Of a stretch of 64,000 bases of DNA, positions 32,719 through 40,672 are shown one piece after another (within the stretch, counting starts at the first letter, position 1; each line of letters starts with the position of its first letter). This DNA comes from JAKOVR01 sp031415655 (GTDB lineage: Bacteria; Actinomycetota; Acidimicrobiia; Acidimicrobiales; Acidimicrobilacustridaceae): contig JANOSD010000082.1 of assembly GCA_031415655.1 (NCBI GenBank), forward strand, positions 11,492-75,491, given 5' to 3'. The notes beneath the pieces are model-generated. The model did not search any database and was not told the DNA's origin. It saw only the letters and a program-made list of their open reading frames with translations. Position numbers and translations under genes: made by a program.

Positions 32719-34977
32719 GTGTCAGAGAACGACCCTGCGACTACTCCGCTCGAACCACCCCCGGTGCCCGAACTTTCCATAGAGGAACTGACCGGATTTG
32801 GGATACGCCTCGGTGACGACCATCACCACCCCTACGATCCCGCCGATATCAGTTGGAACGAGTCGTGGTTCTGGGACTGGTTCGCGCCCGACGGAACCTT
32901 CGCCGGACACTGCCGAATCGGACACATGCCCAACCAAGAACGAGTGTGGCTGTGGCTGTACCTCTTCGATACCGCCGTCGTTCCCGGCGGGGAGTGGGTG
33001 TGCATCGAACAGCCGTGGCTGGATCACAACTGGCTCCAGGTTCCGACGCTCGCCTACGACCGCCTGGGATTGCAGTTTCGTCACGAACCGCTCCATCCCA
33101 TGGCGAGCGGTCGGCTCACCCTCCACGGTCCGGCGAGGATCGTGACCGGGCCACGGGCCAGCACGGTGACAACTATCGATGTTGAGGTGGCGTGGGCCGC
33201 CACCGGCGGCCCACACAGCCCCGGCCAGGGCGACGTGCGCGGCCATGCGAGCGATGGCTTCGACGCGTCCCGGATGGAACAGCCCTTCGACGCGACCGTC
33301 CGCCATGCGATCGGCTCCCATGAGGTCACGTATGCCGCCCGCGGCGAGCGTGACCATAGCTGGGGACCGCGGTTCTGGAACATGGACTGGACCTTCCTCG
33401 CGCTGTCGAGCAGCACCCGTCGGACCCAGTTCGTGGAGGTGGGCATCAAGGGACTCGACCCCATACTGCTCGGCTATCTGTCGACGGGTAGCGCGACGAG
33501 CGCGCTCGGAGCGGTCGAGATCGACCTCACCGACCACGACGATCTGGCCATGCCTTTCTCTGGTCGTGTGGCGGTCCACGCCACCGGCTCCCACAGCGTT
33601 GAAGGAAACCGTATCGGCCACTCCATCGCCGGGTCGATAGAGGTGCTTACCTGGTGTGGCCTGGACGTCAGCCACGTCCTGACACCTCCGCGCTCGTCGG
33701 ACTATCGACGGTCGTTGATTCGGCTCACGCCCGATGATGGCGGCGAGCCGCTCATGGGGTGGCTGGAGACGAATCGTTTGCTCGACGGCGACCCCGACAA
33801 GCCCGAATCACCTTTGAGGAGTGCAATGCCCGACGAAGACGGAGCGGCGGCGACTGCCGCCATGGGCGATGCCCCGCCCGTTCCCCGCAACGAAGACGCG
33901 AGCGACACCGACCTTCGTGCCCTCAGCGCGTGGCTGTCCACGCAGTTCGGCGCCCCAGTCACGATTGCCGAAGCTTCGCGACCCGAAGGCGCCGGTCACT
34001 CCAACGAGACCTGGCTCGTCACCGCGCACGTCGACAACAGCCACGACCGTCATCTGGTCGTCCGACTCCAACCGACGGGCGTCGGCGTGTTCCCCGAGTA
34101 CCGCCTCGACCACCAGGTGCGCTGCATGCAGGCGCTCGGCACCACCACCATCCCTGCTCCGATCGTCACCGGTTTCGAGCCCGACATTGGCCCCCTCGGC
34201 CGACCGTTCTATGTCATGGAGCGGATCGACGGCGTCGTCCCACCGGACTATCCCCCCTACACCCTTGCCGGATGGTTCTTGGAAGCTGCCGAAGCCGACC
34301 AAGCGGCCGTCTACGCCAGTTCGCTCGCCACACTGGCCGCGCTGCACGCGTTCGATCCTTTCGAGCACGGGTTTGGTTTCCTGGTTCCCGACGGCCTCCG
34401 CACCGAACAGGATTGCCTCGACCATCAGTTGGGCTATTGGCGCCTCTACCTGGACCATTTCCTTGCCGATCTGGCGCCGCTCCCGGTGCTCACCCCCGGG
34501 CTGGATTGGCTCGCGGCGAACCGCCCCGTCAGCGAGCGCCCGGCGCGTCTGAACTGGGGGGATGCCCGCATCTCCAACATGATCTTCCGGGACAACACGC
34601 CCGCCGCCGTAATCGACTGGGAAATGGCGTCGCTCGGCGCCCCTGAGGTCGATCTGGCCTGGTACACGTGGCTGGAGCACTTCTTTGCCGAAGGCATCGG
34701 CTTTCCCTATTTGCCGGGGTATCCAGGCGAGGCGGCAGCGATCGCCTTGTACGAGGCCGCAGCGGGCCGAACGGTAGAGGCATTCGACTGGCACACGGTG
34801 TTTGCCGGGGTGAGGTACGCCGCGGTCCTGGCCCGCATCGCGGCCATGCGCATCGCCACCGGAGAACTCTCACCGGAAGATGGTCAACGGGCCGCCCGCA
34901 ACAACCCCAACACCCGTCGACTGGCCGGACTGCTCGACCTTCCGAGCCCTGGCGAACCGGGCGGCCCGTTCGGTTAA
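32719..34977 (+). CDS. fusion of DUF7064/7065-like domain and APH-type phosphotransferase
   Basis: The 752-residue protein joins two domains. Residues 25-355 resemble the beta-rich DUF7064/DUF7065 type (WFWDWFAPDGTFAGHCRIG, ARGERDHSWGPRFW). Residues 390-735 form an aminoglycoside-phosphotransferase-like kinase: PEGAGHSNETWLVTA (nucleotide loop), PFYVMERIDG, catalytic LNWGDARISNMIF (Asn replaces the usual His of HGD) and metal-binding VIDWEMASLG. APH-like proteins with this pattern are usually small-molecule kinases rather than resistance genes. GTG 32719 starts it. The substrate, perhaps a lipid or acyl compound, is unknown. Confidence 0.75.
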   Translation: MSENDPATTPLEPPPVPELSIEELTGFGIRLGDDHHHPYDPADISWNESWFWDWFAPDGTFAGHCRIGHMPNQERVWLWLYLFDTAVVPGGEWVCIEQPWLDHNWLQVPTLAYDRLGLQFRHEPLHPMASGRLTLHGPARIVTGPRASTVTTIDVEVAWAATGGPHSPGQGDVRGHASDGFDASRMEQPFDATVRHAIGSHEVTYAARGERDHSWGPRFWNMDWTFLALSSSTRRTQFVEVGIKGLDPILLGYLSTGSATSALGAVEIDLTDHDDLAMPFSGRVAVHATGSHSVEGNRIGHSIAGSIEVLTWCGLDVSHVLTPPRSSDYRRSLIRLTPDDGGEPLMGWLETNRLLDGDPDKPESPLRSAMPDEDGAAATAAMGDAPPVPRNEDASDTDLRALSAWLSTQFGAPVTIAEASRPEGAGHSNETWLVTAHVDNSHDRHLVVRLQPTGVGVFPEYRLDHQVRCMQALGTTTIPAPIVTGFEPDIGPLGRPFYVMERIDGVVPPDYPPYTLAGWFLEAAEADQAAVYASSLATLAALHAFDPFEHGFGFLVPDGLRTEQDCLDHQLGYWRLYLDHFLADLAPLPVLTPGLDWLAANRPVSERPARLNWGDARISNMIFRDNTPAAVIDWEMASLGAPEVDLAWYTWLEHFFAEGIGFPYLPGYPGEAAAIALYEAAAGRTVEAFDWHTVFAGVRYAAVLARIAAMRIATGELSPEDGQRAARNNPNTRRLAGLLDLPSPGEPGGPFG

Positions 34978-35113
34978 GCAGGGTCGATAGCCCTCCGCCA
35001 GTCCCTCCTTCGCCTCTCCACCGCGTTGCCAGCTCCCTGCCGAACAAGTGCAGGGGCCCGATGGCTCTACGATACGCAGCACTCGGCGTCGGGCCGGGAC
35101 CCGAAGGAGCACG

Positions 35114-35992
35114 ATGCGCAGCACACCGTTTCATTTCCGCCGCCACTCTGGCACCCCTGGCGCGATCACGACGGCATTGTTCTCCGCGGTGATCCTCCTC
35201 CCGACCTTCGGTTGCGCGGCGAAGGCCACCGAAGTAACCGCCACTGCCGAGCTCAGCTCATCGCCCGGGGGCGGTCCCGTCACACCGGGTAGCACGCCCG
35301 CCGTCGGGGGCAGCTCATCCACGACCAAACCACCGTCGTCGTCGTCCACGTCCACTACCGAACGGAAGGCAACCACCACCACCTCCCGTCGGTCCTCTAC
35401 CAGCACGACGGCGAGCAAAGCCGACGATCGCAAGGTGCTCGAAGACGCCCTTCTCGACAGCGTCGACTTCGCCTCGTTGAACCCCGCTATCGAAGGGACC
35501 GTGGAGGACTCCGCCACCGGCCTCGGGTTCACCGAATGTCCAGACGTAACCGAAACCCGTTCAATCCCCGACGCCACGGCTGCGATCAGTGGACGCCAAT
35601 TCAAGATGGACGATGGGACCAATCAGGAGTTCTTCAGTCAGACCCTGTTCGCCGCCCGGTCGGAGAAGGACGCGGCCGACTACGCCGCCTCCTACGCCCA
35701 ACCCGACGTGCAGAAGTGCCTCGCCAAGGGCATCACCGCCAAGCAGAGCAATATTCCCTACAGCCTGACGCCTTTCGATCGACCCACCTCGGCCGACGAC
35801 ACCGTCGGCTTCATCATCTCCCAGTCCGGCCCTGCACAAAACGTGGAGCTTTCACTGGTGCTCATTCGGCACGGCCGATTCATGTCGGTCGTGATCGTCA
35901 GCACCACCATTGTCGGCAGCCACGTATTGGCCGACTCCACCCTGAGCGTGGCATCAAAGAAGCTGCTCATCGCCAAGGAAGCAGCCGAGTAA
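35114..35992 (+). CDS. secreted or lipoprotein-like protein with Ser/Thr-rich linker
   Basis: The 292-residue protein starts at ATG 35114 after a GAAGGAGC site. A signal peptide (ITTALFSAVILLPTFGC) ends in a Cys that could be lipidated, though the lipobox is degenerate. A low-complexity Ser/Thr/Pro region follows (residues 50-100). The C-terminal 190 residues form a globular domain (EGTVEDSATGLGFTECPDVT and QNVELSLVLIRHGRFMSVVI) that I do not recognise. It is probably exported and anchored by the Cys. Function unknown. Confidence 0.7.
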   Translation: MRSTPFHFRRHSGTPGAITTALFSAVILLPTFGCAAKATEVTATAELSSSPGGGPVTPGSTPAVGGSSSTTKPPSSSSTSTTERKATTTTSRRSSTSTTASKADDRKVLEDALLDSVDFASLNPAIEGTVEDSATGLGFTECPDVTETRSIPDATAAISGRQFKMDDGTNQEFFSQTLFAARSEKDAADYAASYAQPDVQKCLAKGITAKQSNIPYSLTPFDRPTSADDTVGFIISQSGPAQNVELSLVLIRHGRFMSVVIVSTTIVGSHVLADSTLSVASKKLLIAKEAAE

Positions 35993-36015
35993 CGCCGGTC
36001 CGTACAACCCGCCGG

Positions 36016-36021
36016 TAGCCT
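36016..36021 (+). promoter_or_regulatory. -10 box TAGCCT for leaderless YyaL-like gene
   Basis: TAGCCT is six bases before ATG 36028, within the string GGTAGCCTCGCCGA shared with the menE promoter. Confidence 0.5.
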
Positions 36022-36027
36022 CGCCGA

Positions 36028-38154
36028 ATGGCCAATCGCCTCGTCCACGAGAACAGCCCGTATCTCCGGCAGCACGCCGACAACCCGGTCGACTGGTTCC
36101 CCTGGGGTGAGGAGGCATTCGGCGAAGCTCGTCGCCGCGATCGCCCGATTCTGCTGTCGGTTGGCTACTCGGCGTGTCACTGGTGCCACGTCATGGCCCA
36201 CGAATCGTTCGAGGACCACGACATCGCGACGGTCATGAACGATCTGTACGTAAACGTGAAGGTCGACCGGGAGGAACGTCCCGATGTCGATGCCATCTAC
36301 ATGGAAGCCGTGCAAGCCATGAGTGGCCACGGCGGCTGGCCAATGACCGTGTTCCTCACTCCCGAGGGCAAGCCATTCTTCGGTGGCACCTATTTCCCGA
36401 ACCGCCCCGGTCGAGGCATGATGAGCTTTCCGGAACTGCTGGCACGAATCGACGAGGTGTGGCGAACCCGACGCGACGACCTTGAACAGCAGGCAACCGA
36501 GCTCACCGCCTCGATCGGTCGATCCAACGATCTCGAAGCGGCTGAGCACCTGCCATCGGCGGCCGTGTTCGACGAGAGCGTGTTGGCGTTTCACCGTGCC
36601 TTCGACCCTCGGTGGGGTGGTTTCGGATCGGCCCCCAAGTTCCCACAAGCGATGGGTATCGATGCATTGTTCCGCCAACTGGCCCGAACTGCGGGGTCTG
36701 CCAAGCCGGCATCATCAGAGACCGATAGTGCGGTCGAAACGATGGCCGATGTGAGCCTTCGGGCTATGGCTTCGGGTGGTATCTACGACCATCTCGCCGG
36801 GGGTTTTGCCCGCTACTCCACCGACGAAGAGTGGCTGGCCCCCCACTTCGAGAAGATGCTGTACGACAACGCCCTCCTTGTTCGCGCCTACACCCATGCG
36901 TGGCAACAACAAGGCGACGCCGACTACCGGCAGGTAGTAGACGAAACGATTGCCTACGTACTTAACGATCTCACCCATCCCGATGGTGGCTTTTTCTCGG
37001 CCGAGGATGCCGACTCCGAAGGCGTCGAAGGGAAGTTCTACGTCTGGGATCTTGTCGAGGTCACACAGGTCCTCCAAAACGCCGGGTTCACCCCCACCGA
37101 AATCAATGAAGTGGCGGCTTGGTACGACATCACCACGGAGGGCAACTGGGAGCATCACAACATCCTGCGCCGGCTCCCTGTCGTGGCCGACACTCCCGCG
37201 ATCGATCGCACGCAGCTGTGGCCGGCGCTCCAACGCCCCGCCGTCGTTGAACGGGGGCGGTTGGCGCTCCTGGCCGTGCGGAACCGGCGTATCCGGCCGG
37301 GCCTCGACAACAAGGTGCTGCTCGAGTGGAACGCCCTCATGCTCGCCGCCCTAGCCGAAGCAGCGGCGGCCACCGGGGACGCTTCGTGGCGGGCGGCGGC
37401 GGTTCGCAACGGCGAGTTCCTGTGCCGTCACCTCCGCACCGACGCAGGCCGTTGGCTGCGATCCTGGCAAGGTCCGCACGAAGAAGGACTGGTCGCCGGG
37501 AACGGGCGCGCGCAACACCTCGCTTACGCCGCCGACCACGCCGCCCTCGTGGAGGCCTTCACCCGGCTGGCCGAACTCACGGGTGAGGCGCGTTGGATCG
37601 ACGAGGCCCGCCACACCGCCGATGCGTTGCTCGACCTCTTCTGGGACCACGACCAGGGCGGCGTGTTCACCACCGGATCCGATGCGGAAGCCCTCGTGAC
37701 GCGACCCAAAGACATCATGGACAATGCTACGCCGTCGGCCAACAGCCTCGCCGCGTTCTCTCTACTTCGTCTCGGTGCCCTCACCGGCGATGCCCGATAC
37801 ACCGACCATGCCCACACCATCTTGCGGTTGCTCGGCCCCCTGGCCGGACGTCACGCGTTGGCCTTCGGGCACCTGCTCGGTGCGTTGGACCTCGCCCTCA
37901 CCGGTATCACCGAAGTGGTGATTACCGGGAACCGGCCCGACCTCGTTGAGCAGGTCCAGCAGTCCTATCGTCCCAACGTGGTGCTGGCCTGGGGAGAGCG
38001 CTACCCATCCCCGCTCTGGACCGGTCGAGACGAGCAGGGCGACCATGGCCGGGCCTACGTGTGTCACGACTTCGTATGCGACCTCCCGGCCGACACCCCT
38101 GTGGCCCTCACCGGTCGCCTCGCTCGCTCTTCGTCGGTGTCCGATCGCTCGTAG
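36028..38154 (+). CDS. thioredoxin-domain protein, YyaL/SPATA20 (DUF255) family
   Basis: This 708-residue protein has an N-terminal thioredoxin-like DUF255 domain with C50-HW-C53 in SVGYSACHWCHVMAHESF, followed by VDREERPDVDAIYMEAVQAM and the cis-Pro strand GWPMTVFLTPEGKPFFGGTY. The rest is an (alpha/alpha)6 glycoside-hydrolase-like barrel, with HFEKMLYDNALLVRAY and GFFSAEDADSEG. Length and motifs match the conserved SPATA20/YyaL family, whose biochemical role is unsettled. Transcription is probably leaderless. Confidence 0.92.
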   Translation: MANRLVHENSPYLRQHADNPVDWFPWGEEAFGEARRRDRPILLSVGYSACHWCHVMAHESFEDHDIATVMNDLYVNVKVDREERPDVDAIYMEAVQAMSGHGGWPMTVFLTPEGKPFFGGTYFPNRPGRGMMSFPELLARIDEVWRTRRDDLEQQATELTASIGRSNDLEAAEHLPSAAVFDESVLAFHRAFDPRWGGFGSAPKFPQAMGIDALFRQLARTAGSAKPASSETDSAVETMADVSLRAMASGGIYDHLAGGFARYSTDEEWLAPHFEKMLYDNALLVRAYTHAWQQQGDADYRQVVDETIAYVLNDLTHPDGGFFSAEDADSEGVEGKFYVWDLVEVTQVLQNAGFTPTEINEVAAWYDITTEGNWEHHNILRRLPVVADTPAIDRTQLWPALQRPAVVERGRLALLAVRNRRIRPGLDNKVLLEWNALMLAALAEAAAATGDASWRAAAVRNGEFLCRHLRTDAGRWLRSWQGPHEEGLVAGNGRAQHLAYAADHAALVEAFTRLAELTGEARWIDEARHTADALLDLFWDHDQGGVFTTGSDAEALVTRPKDIMDNATPSANSLAAFSLLRLGALTGDARYTDHAHTILRLLGPLAGRHALAFGHLLGALDLALTGITEVVITGNRPDLVEQVQQSYRPNVVLAWGERYPSPLWTGRDEQGDHGRAYVCHDFVCDLPADTPVALTGRLARSSSVSDRS

Positions 38155-38174
38155 AGCGTGTCCAGCCAGACCCG

Positions 38175-38783
38175 TCACCACTCGCCGTGGTGCACGACAT
38201 CGCGTAGCGGCGGTCGGCGCCGCTCCGATGATCGGCCGACTCCATCAGCCTCGGGGTCGGGGTGGCCGATCGCCACCGCCCCCAGGATTCGACGCCCGGC
38301 GGGAATGCCGAATCGTTCGCACACCGCCGTCTCGTGCTGGAAGAGCCCGAAAAAGCACGCCCCGAGGCCAGCCTCCACTACTCCCAACAGCAGGTTTTGC
38401 ACGACCATGCCCCCGTCGACCCACCAGTAAGGCACCGGCCAGGCCACGACGCCGGCACCTAGCCCGGTGTGGGACTTGTCGGGTTCGGTGTAACGCTCGA
38501 GATATCGATCAGGGTCGATTACCGGCAGCACCAGCACGGGAGCGCGGAGCAGGCCCTGCCACCGAAATCGCTCACGGTCAGGCCCGGGGGGAAGCGTGAC
38601 ATCCCAATACCGCCCCACCTCGTGGGGCCCCGTAAGCACCACCCAATTGACTCCCTGGCTGTTCCCAGCCGAAGGCGCTCGCCGAGCCAGATCGATCAGC
38701 GCGTCTACCGCTTCGAGGCCAATTGGCTCGGTGGTGAAGGCGCGTACCATTCGCCGGACCCGCACGACACGGGCGTGGTCCAT
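38175..38783 (-). CDS. nitroreductase-family FMN oxidoreductase
   Basis: The 202-residue protein is a nitroreductase-fold enzyme: RRMVRAFTTEPI, an FMN-phosphate segment (ARRAPSAGNSQGVNWVVL), and the C-terminal GVVEAGLGACFFGLF with ILGAVAIGHPDPEAD. It probably uses FMN with NAD(P)H, or F420 in some actinobacterial relatives. It begins 12 bases after the hypothetical gene at 38796-39467 and is likely its operon partner. Substrate unknown. Confidence 0.83.
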   Translation of the reverse strand: MDHARVVRVRRMVRAFTTEPIGLEAVDALIDLARRAPSAGNSQGVNWVVLTGPHEVGRYWDVTLPPGPDRERFRWQGLLRAPVLVLPVIDPDRYLERYTEPDKSHTGLGAGVVAWPVPYWWVDGGMVVQNLLLGVVEAGLGACFFGLFQHETAVCERFGIPAGRRILGAVAIGHPDPEADGVGRSSERRRPPLRDVVHHGEW

Positions 38784-38795
38784 ATTCTGCCCGAT

Positions 38796-39467
38796 TCAGT
38801 TGCCGAGCTTGGCGAGGTCTTCGGCCATGGCCCAGCCGAACGCGATGAGCGAGTCTCCTCGCTTGGCATTGATTTTCCCGAAAAGCTCGGCCACCTCCGC
38901 GTCGACCTTCTCCGGCTTGAGCGGGTCGTGATCCAGGCAAAGGGGATAGCTATTGTCGCCGGCGGCAATAAAGGAACGGTCGTCGTAGGACGACGATTCG
39001 ATGCCAAAACGTTTGGCGAGGCGACGGCCCCAAGCTCGTTCTTCGCCGGTCTCCCGATGACCTGGACGCGGCACGATTTCTTGGAGGGACTTGTAGGCCT
39101 CGTAGCCGGCTGCCGTCACGAATCGGGTGCCGACCACGACGTCTTCGTCGGGGAACGCCATCACCGATCGGCGGAACTGATCGGTCATGATTGCCTTGAG
39201 AACGGTGTCTCGCTTGGAGTTTCGCTGCACGGTGGCGCAGCCAATCAGGATGCACGGCGTGCCCCCGATCCGCTCCAGGGTGCAGAACGAGAACCCCCGC
39301 AGCTTGTTGCCTTCTCGGGCCACAGATACGAGTACCCATGCCTCGGCCTGTTTCGACAGCACGCCGATCTCGTATTTCGCGGGACCTTCCGCGCTGAGGT
39401 CGGCCATCTCAGCCAGCTCGGCATCGCCTAGCTGGGTGCAGTCCTTGGTTTCGACGGTGATCGCCAT
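38796..39467 (-). CDS. conserved hypothetical protein
   Basis: The 223-residue product starts at ATG 39467 after GAGGGAGC; an open frame extends to 39563 without a better signal. It is hydrophilic with a mixed alpha/beta pattern: ITVETKDCTQLGDAELAEMA at the N-terminus, GGTPCILIGCATVQRNSKRD in the middle and ELFGKINAKRGDSLIAFGWA at the end. The middle segment slightly recalls acetyltransferase-like folds, but I would not name it. It is probably co-transcribed with the nitroreductase gene downstream. Confidence 0.65.
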   Translation of the reverse strand: MAITVETKDCTQLGDAELAEMADLSAEGPAKYEIGVLSKQAEAWVLVSVAREGNKLRGFSFCTLERIGGTPCILIGCATVQRNSKRDTVLKAIMTDQFRRSVMAFPDEDVVVGTRFVTAAGYEAYKSLQEIVPRPGHRETGEERAWGRRLAKRFGIESSSYDDRSFIAAGDNSYPLCLDHDPLKPEKVDAEVAELFGKINAKRGDSLIAFGWAMAEDLAKLGN

Positions 39468-39635
39468 ATGCTCCCTCGGCCCCCCTTTGCTCGCGGAATC
39501 GTCCCGATAGTTCACTCGGTCTGTCGGCTTCGTGCAACTTGAGCGCTCAGCGGGCAGTTTCAACCGACGGGAACGGGGGGCCTTTCGACGGATCCGCCGA
39601 GGCGGATGGGCCCGCGCCGGTCCTGCTACTTCGTG

Positions 39636-40307
39636 TCACCAAGCGCCGCACGACGTCGCCGTTTGCTCCATGATGTCGGCGAGGGCCGCGGTGCCGGCGT
39701 CGGTTAGGTGGATGCCATCGGTAGTTCGGAACCAGTCCGGGTGCCCCGCCGACCATGCCCCCCAATCGAGCCACGTGGCATTGGGGTACGTCTGCACCAG
39801 CCCGACCAGCATGGCGTTGTGGAGGTTGGCCTCGTCGTTGAAGCCCGGGGTGATGCCGTGATTCGTGGCCGTGACAAACACCACACAGGGCACGTTTGCG
39901 AGTGCATCGAGCGCAGTGGTGAGCGCTGCGTGCACGTTCGCTCGTAGGGCGGGCTTCGAAACTGTCGCTCCAAACAGCACGCCGTTCACATCGGCGGTGG
40001 CGTGGTTCAAAATTACCACCTCCGATTGCATCCCTGGCGCCTGGATTATCGAGCTCATGTGGCTTCCCGTTGACGCGGCGATCACTGCTTCGGTGGAGAT
40101 CTGCCAGTTCCGACCATGAAACGTGGTCGCCAGAGCGCCGGAAAAGCCCGCCTCGAAGACGATCGAATCGCCAAGGATGACTGCCTTTCGTCCGCTGGAC
40201 GGGCCCTCGTACGGCGGAAGGCAGGCCGTGGCCAGCAGGGCCACGGAGGCAAGCGTGAGCAGGACGGCGAGGCGGGAACGGCGCATGGAGATGGTGTAGC
40301 CGATCAC
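39636..40307 (-). CDS. SGNH/GDSL-family hydrolase, lipoprotein-like
   Basis: The 223-residue protein has a signal peptide ending LLATAC, a possible lipidation Cys. Block I is AVILGDSIVF with the nucleophile Ser. Other features are VVILNHATADVN, TATNHGITPG, and block V TTDGIHLTDAG with the catalytic Asp and His. It is probably an extracytoplasmic esterase or acetylhydrolase. GTG 40307 overlaps the stop of the upstream VOC gene (GTGA) and is preferred; ATG 40286 is the alternative. It ends an operon with dnaE and the VOC gene. Confidence 0.8.
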   Translation of the reverse strand: MIGYTISMRRSRLAVLLTLASVALLATACLPPYEGPSSGRKAVILGDSIVFEAGFSGALATTFHGRNWQISTEAVIAASTGSHMSSIIQAPGMQSEVVILNHATADVNGVLFGATVSKPALRANVHAALTTALDALANVPCVVFVTATNHGITPGFNDEANLHNAMLVGLVQTYPNATWLDWGAWSAGHPDWFRTTDGIHLTDAGTAALADIMEQTATSCGAW

Positions 40308-40672
40308 ACGCCCTCCACGAGTTCCAATCGGTTACCGAAGGGATCATCCGTGTGGAATCGACGAACCTGAGGCAGTTCGTGATTCCAACGAACCTCGCCA
40401 CCTGCGGCTTCGACGGCGACGGCCAAGCCGTCGATGTCGTCGACGATCAAGGCCGGATGAGCCTTGCGCGCCGCATGGAACGGATCCTCCACGCCGAGAT
40501 GCAAAGCCACGCCGTCATTGCCGAACCAACACCCGCCCCGCGCGGCGAGGGCCTCGGGTTTGGGGAGGCGAACCAGACCAAGCACCCCGCTGTAGAACGC
40601 TGCCGCTCGGTGTTCCGCCAATTCCCCGGCGGGCATGGCGAGTTGTACGTGATCGAGGCGAAGGAGTTTCAC
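40304..40672 (-). CDS. VOC (glyoxalase-fold) protein
   Basis: The 122-residue single-module VOC protein begins LLRLDHVQLAMPAGEL and contains AAAFYSGVLGL, ALHLGVEDPF and DPFGNRLELVEG. His and Glu positions consistent with metal binding are seen in LDHVQLA, ALHLGVE and RLELVE. It overlaps dnaE and the hydrolase gene by four bases each (GTGA), so it is translationally coupled to dnaE. The reaction is unknown. Confidence 0.85.
   Translation of the reverse strand: MKLLRLDHVQLAMPAGELAEHRAAAFYSGVLGLVRLPKPEALAARGGCWFGNDGVALHLGVEDPFHAARKAHPALIVDDIDGLAVAVEAAGGEVRWNHELPQVRRFHTDDPFGNRLELVEGV

Noticed and set aside
32719..34977. Aminoglycoside resistance gene
   Set aside because: The kinase domain is of the broad APH/ACAD-like type that acts on many small molecules; no feature specific to antibiotic kinases is visible.
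38143..38166. Possible third MITE end near the YyaL-like stop codon
   Set aside because: GAGCGTGTCCAGCC resembles the terminal repeat for about 13 bases, but there is no opposite end or body of the element.
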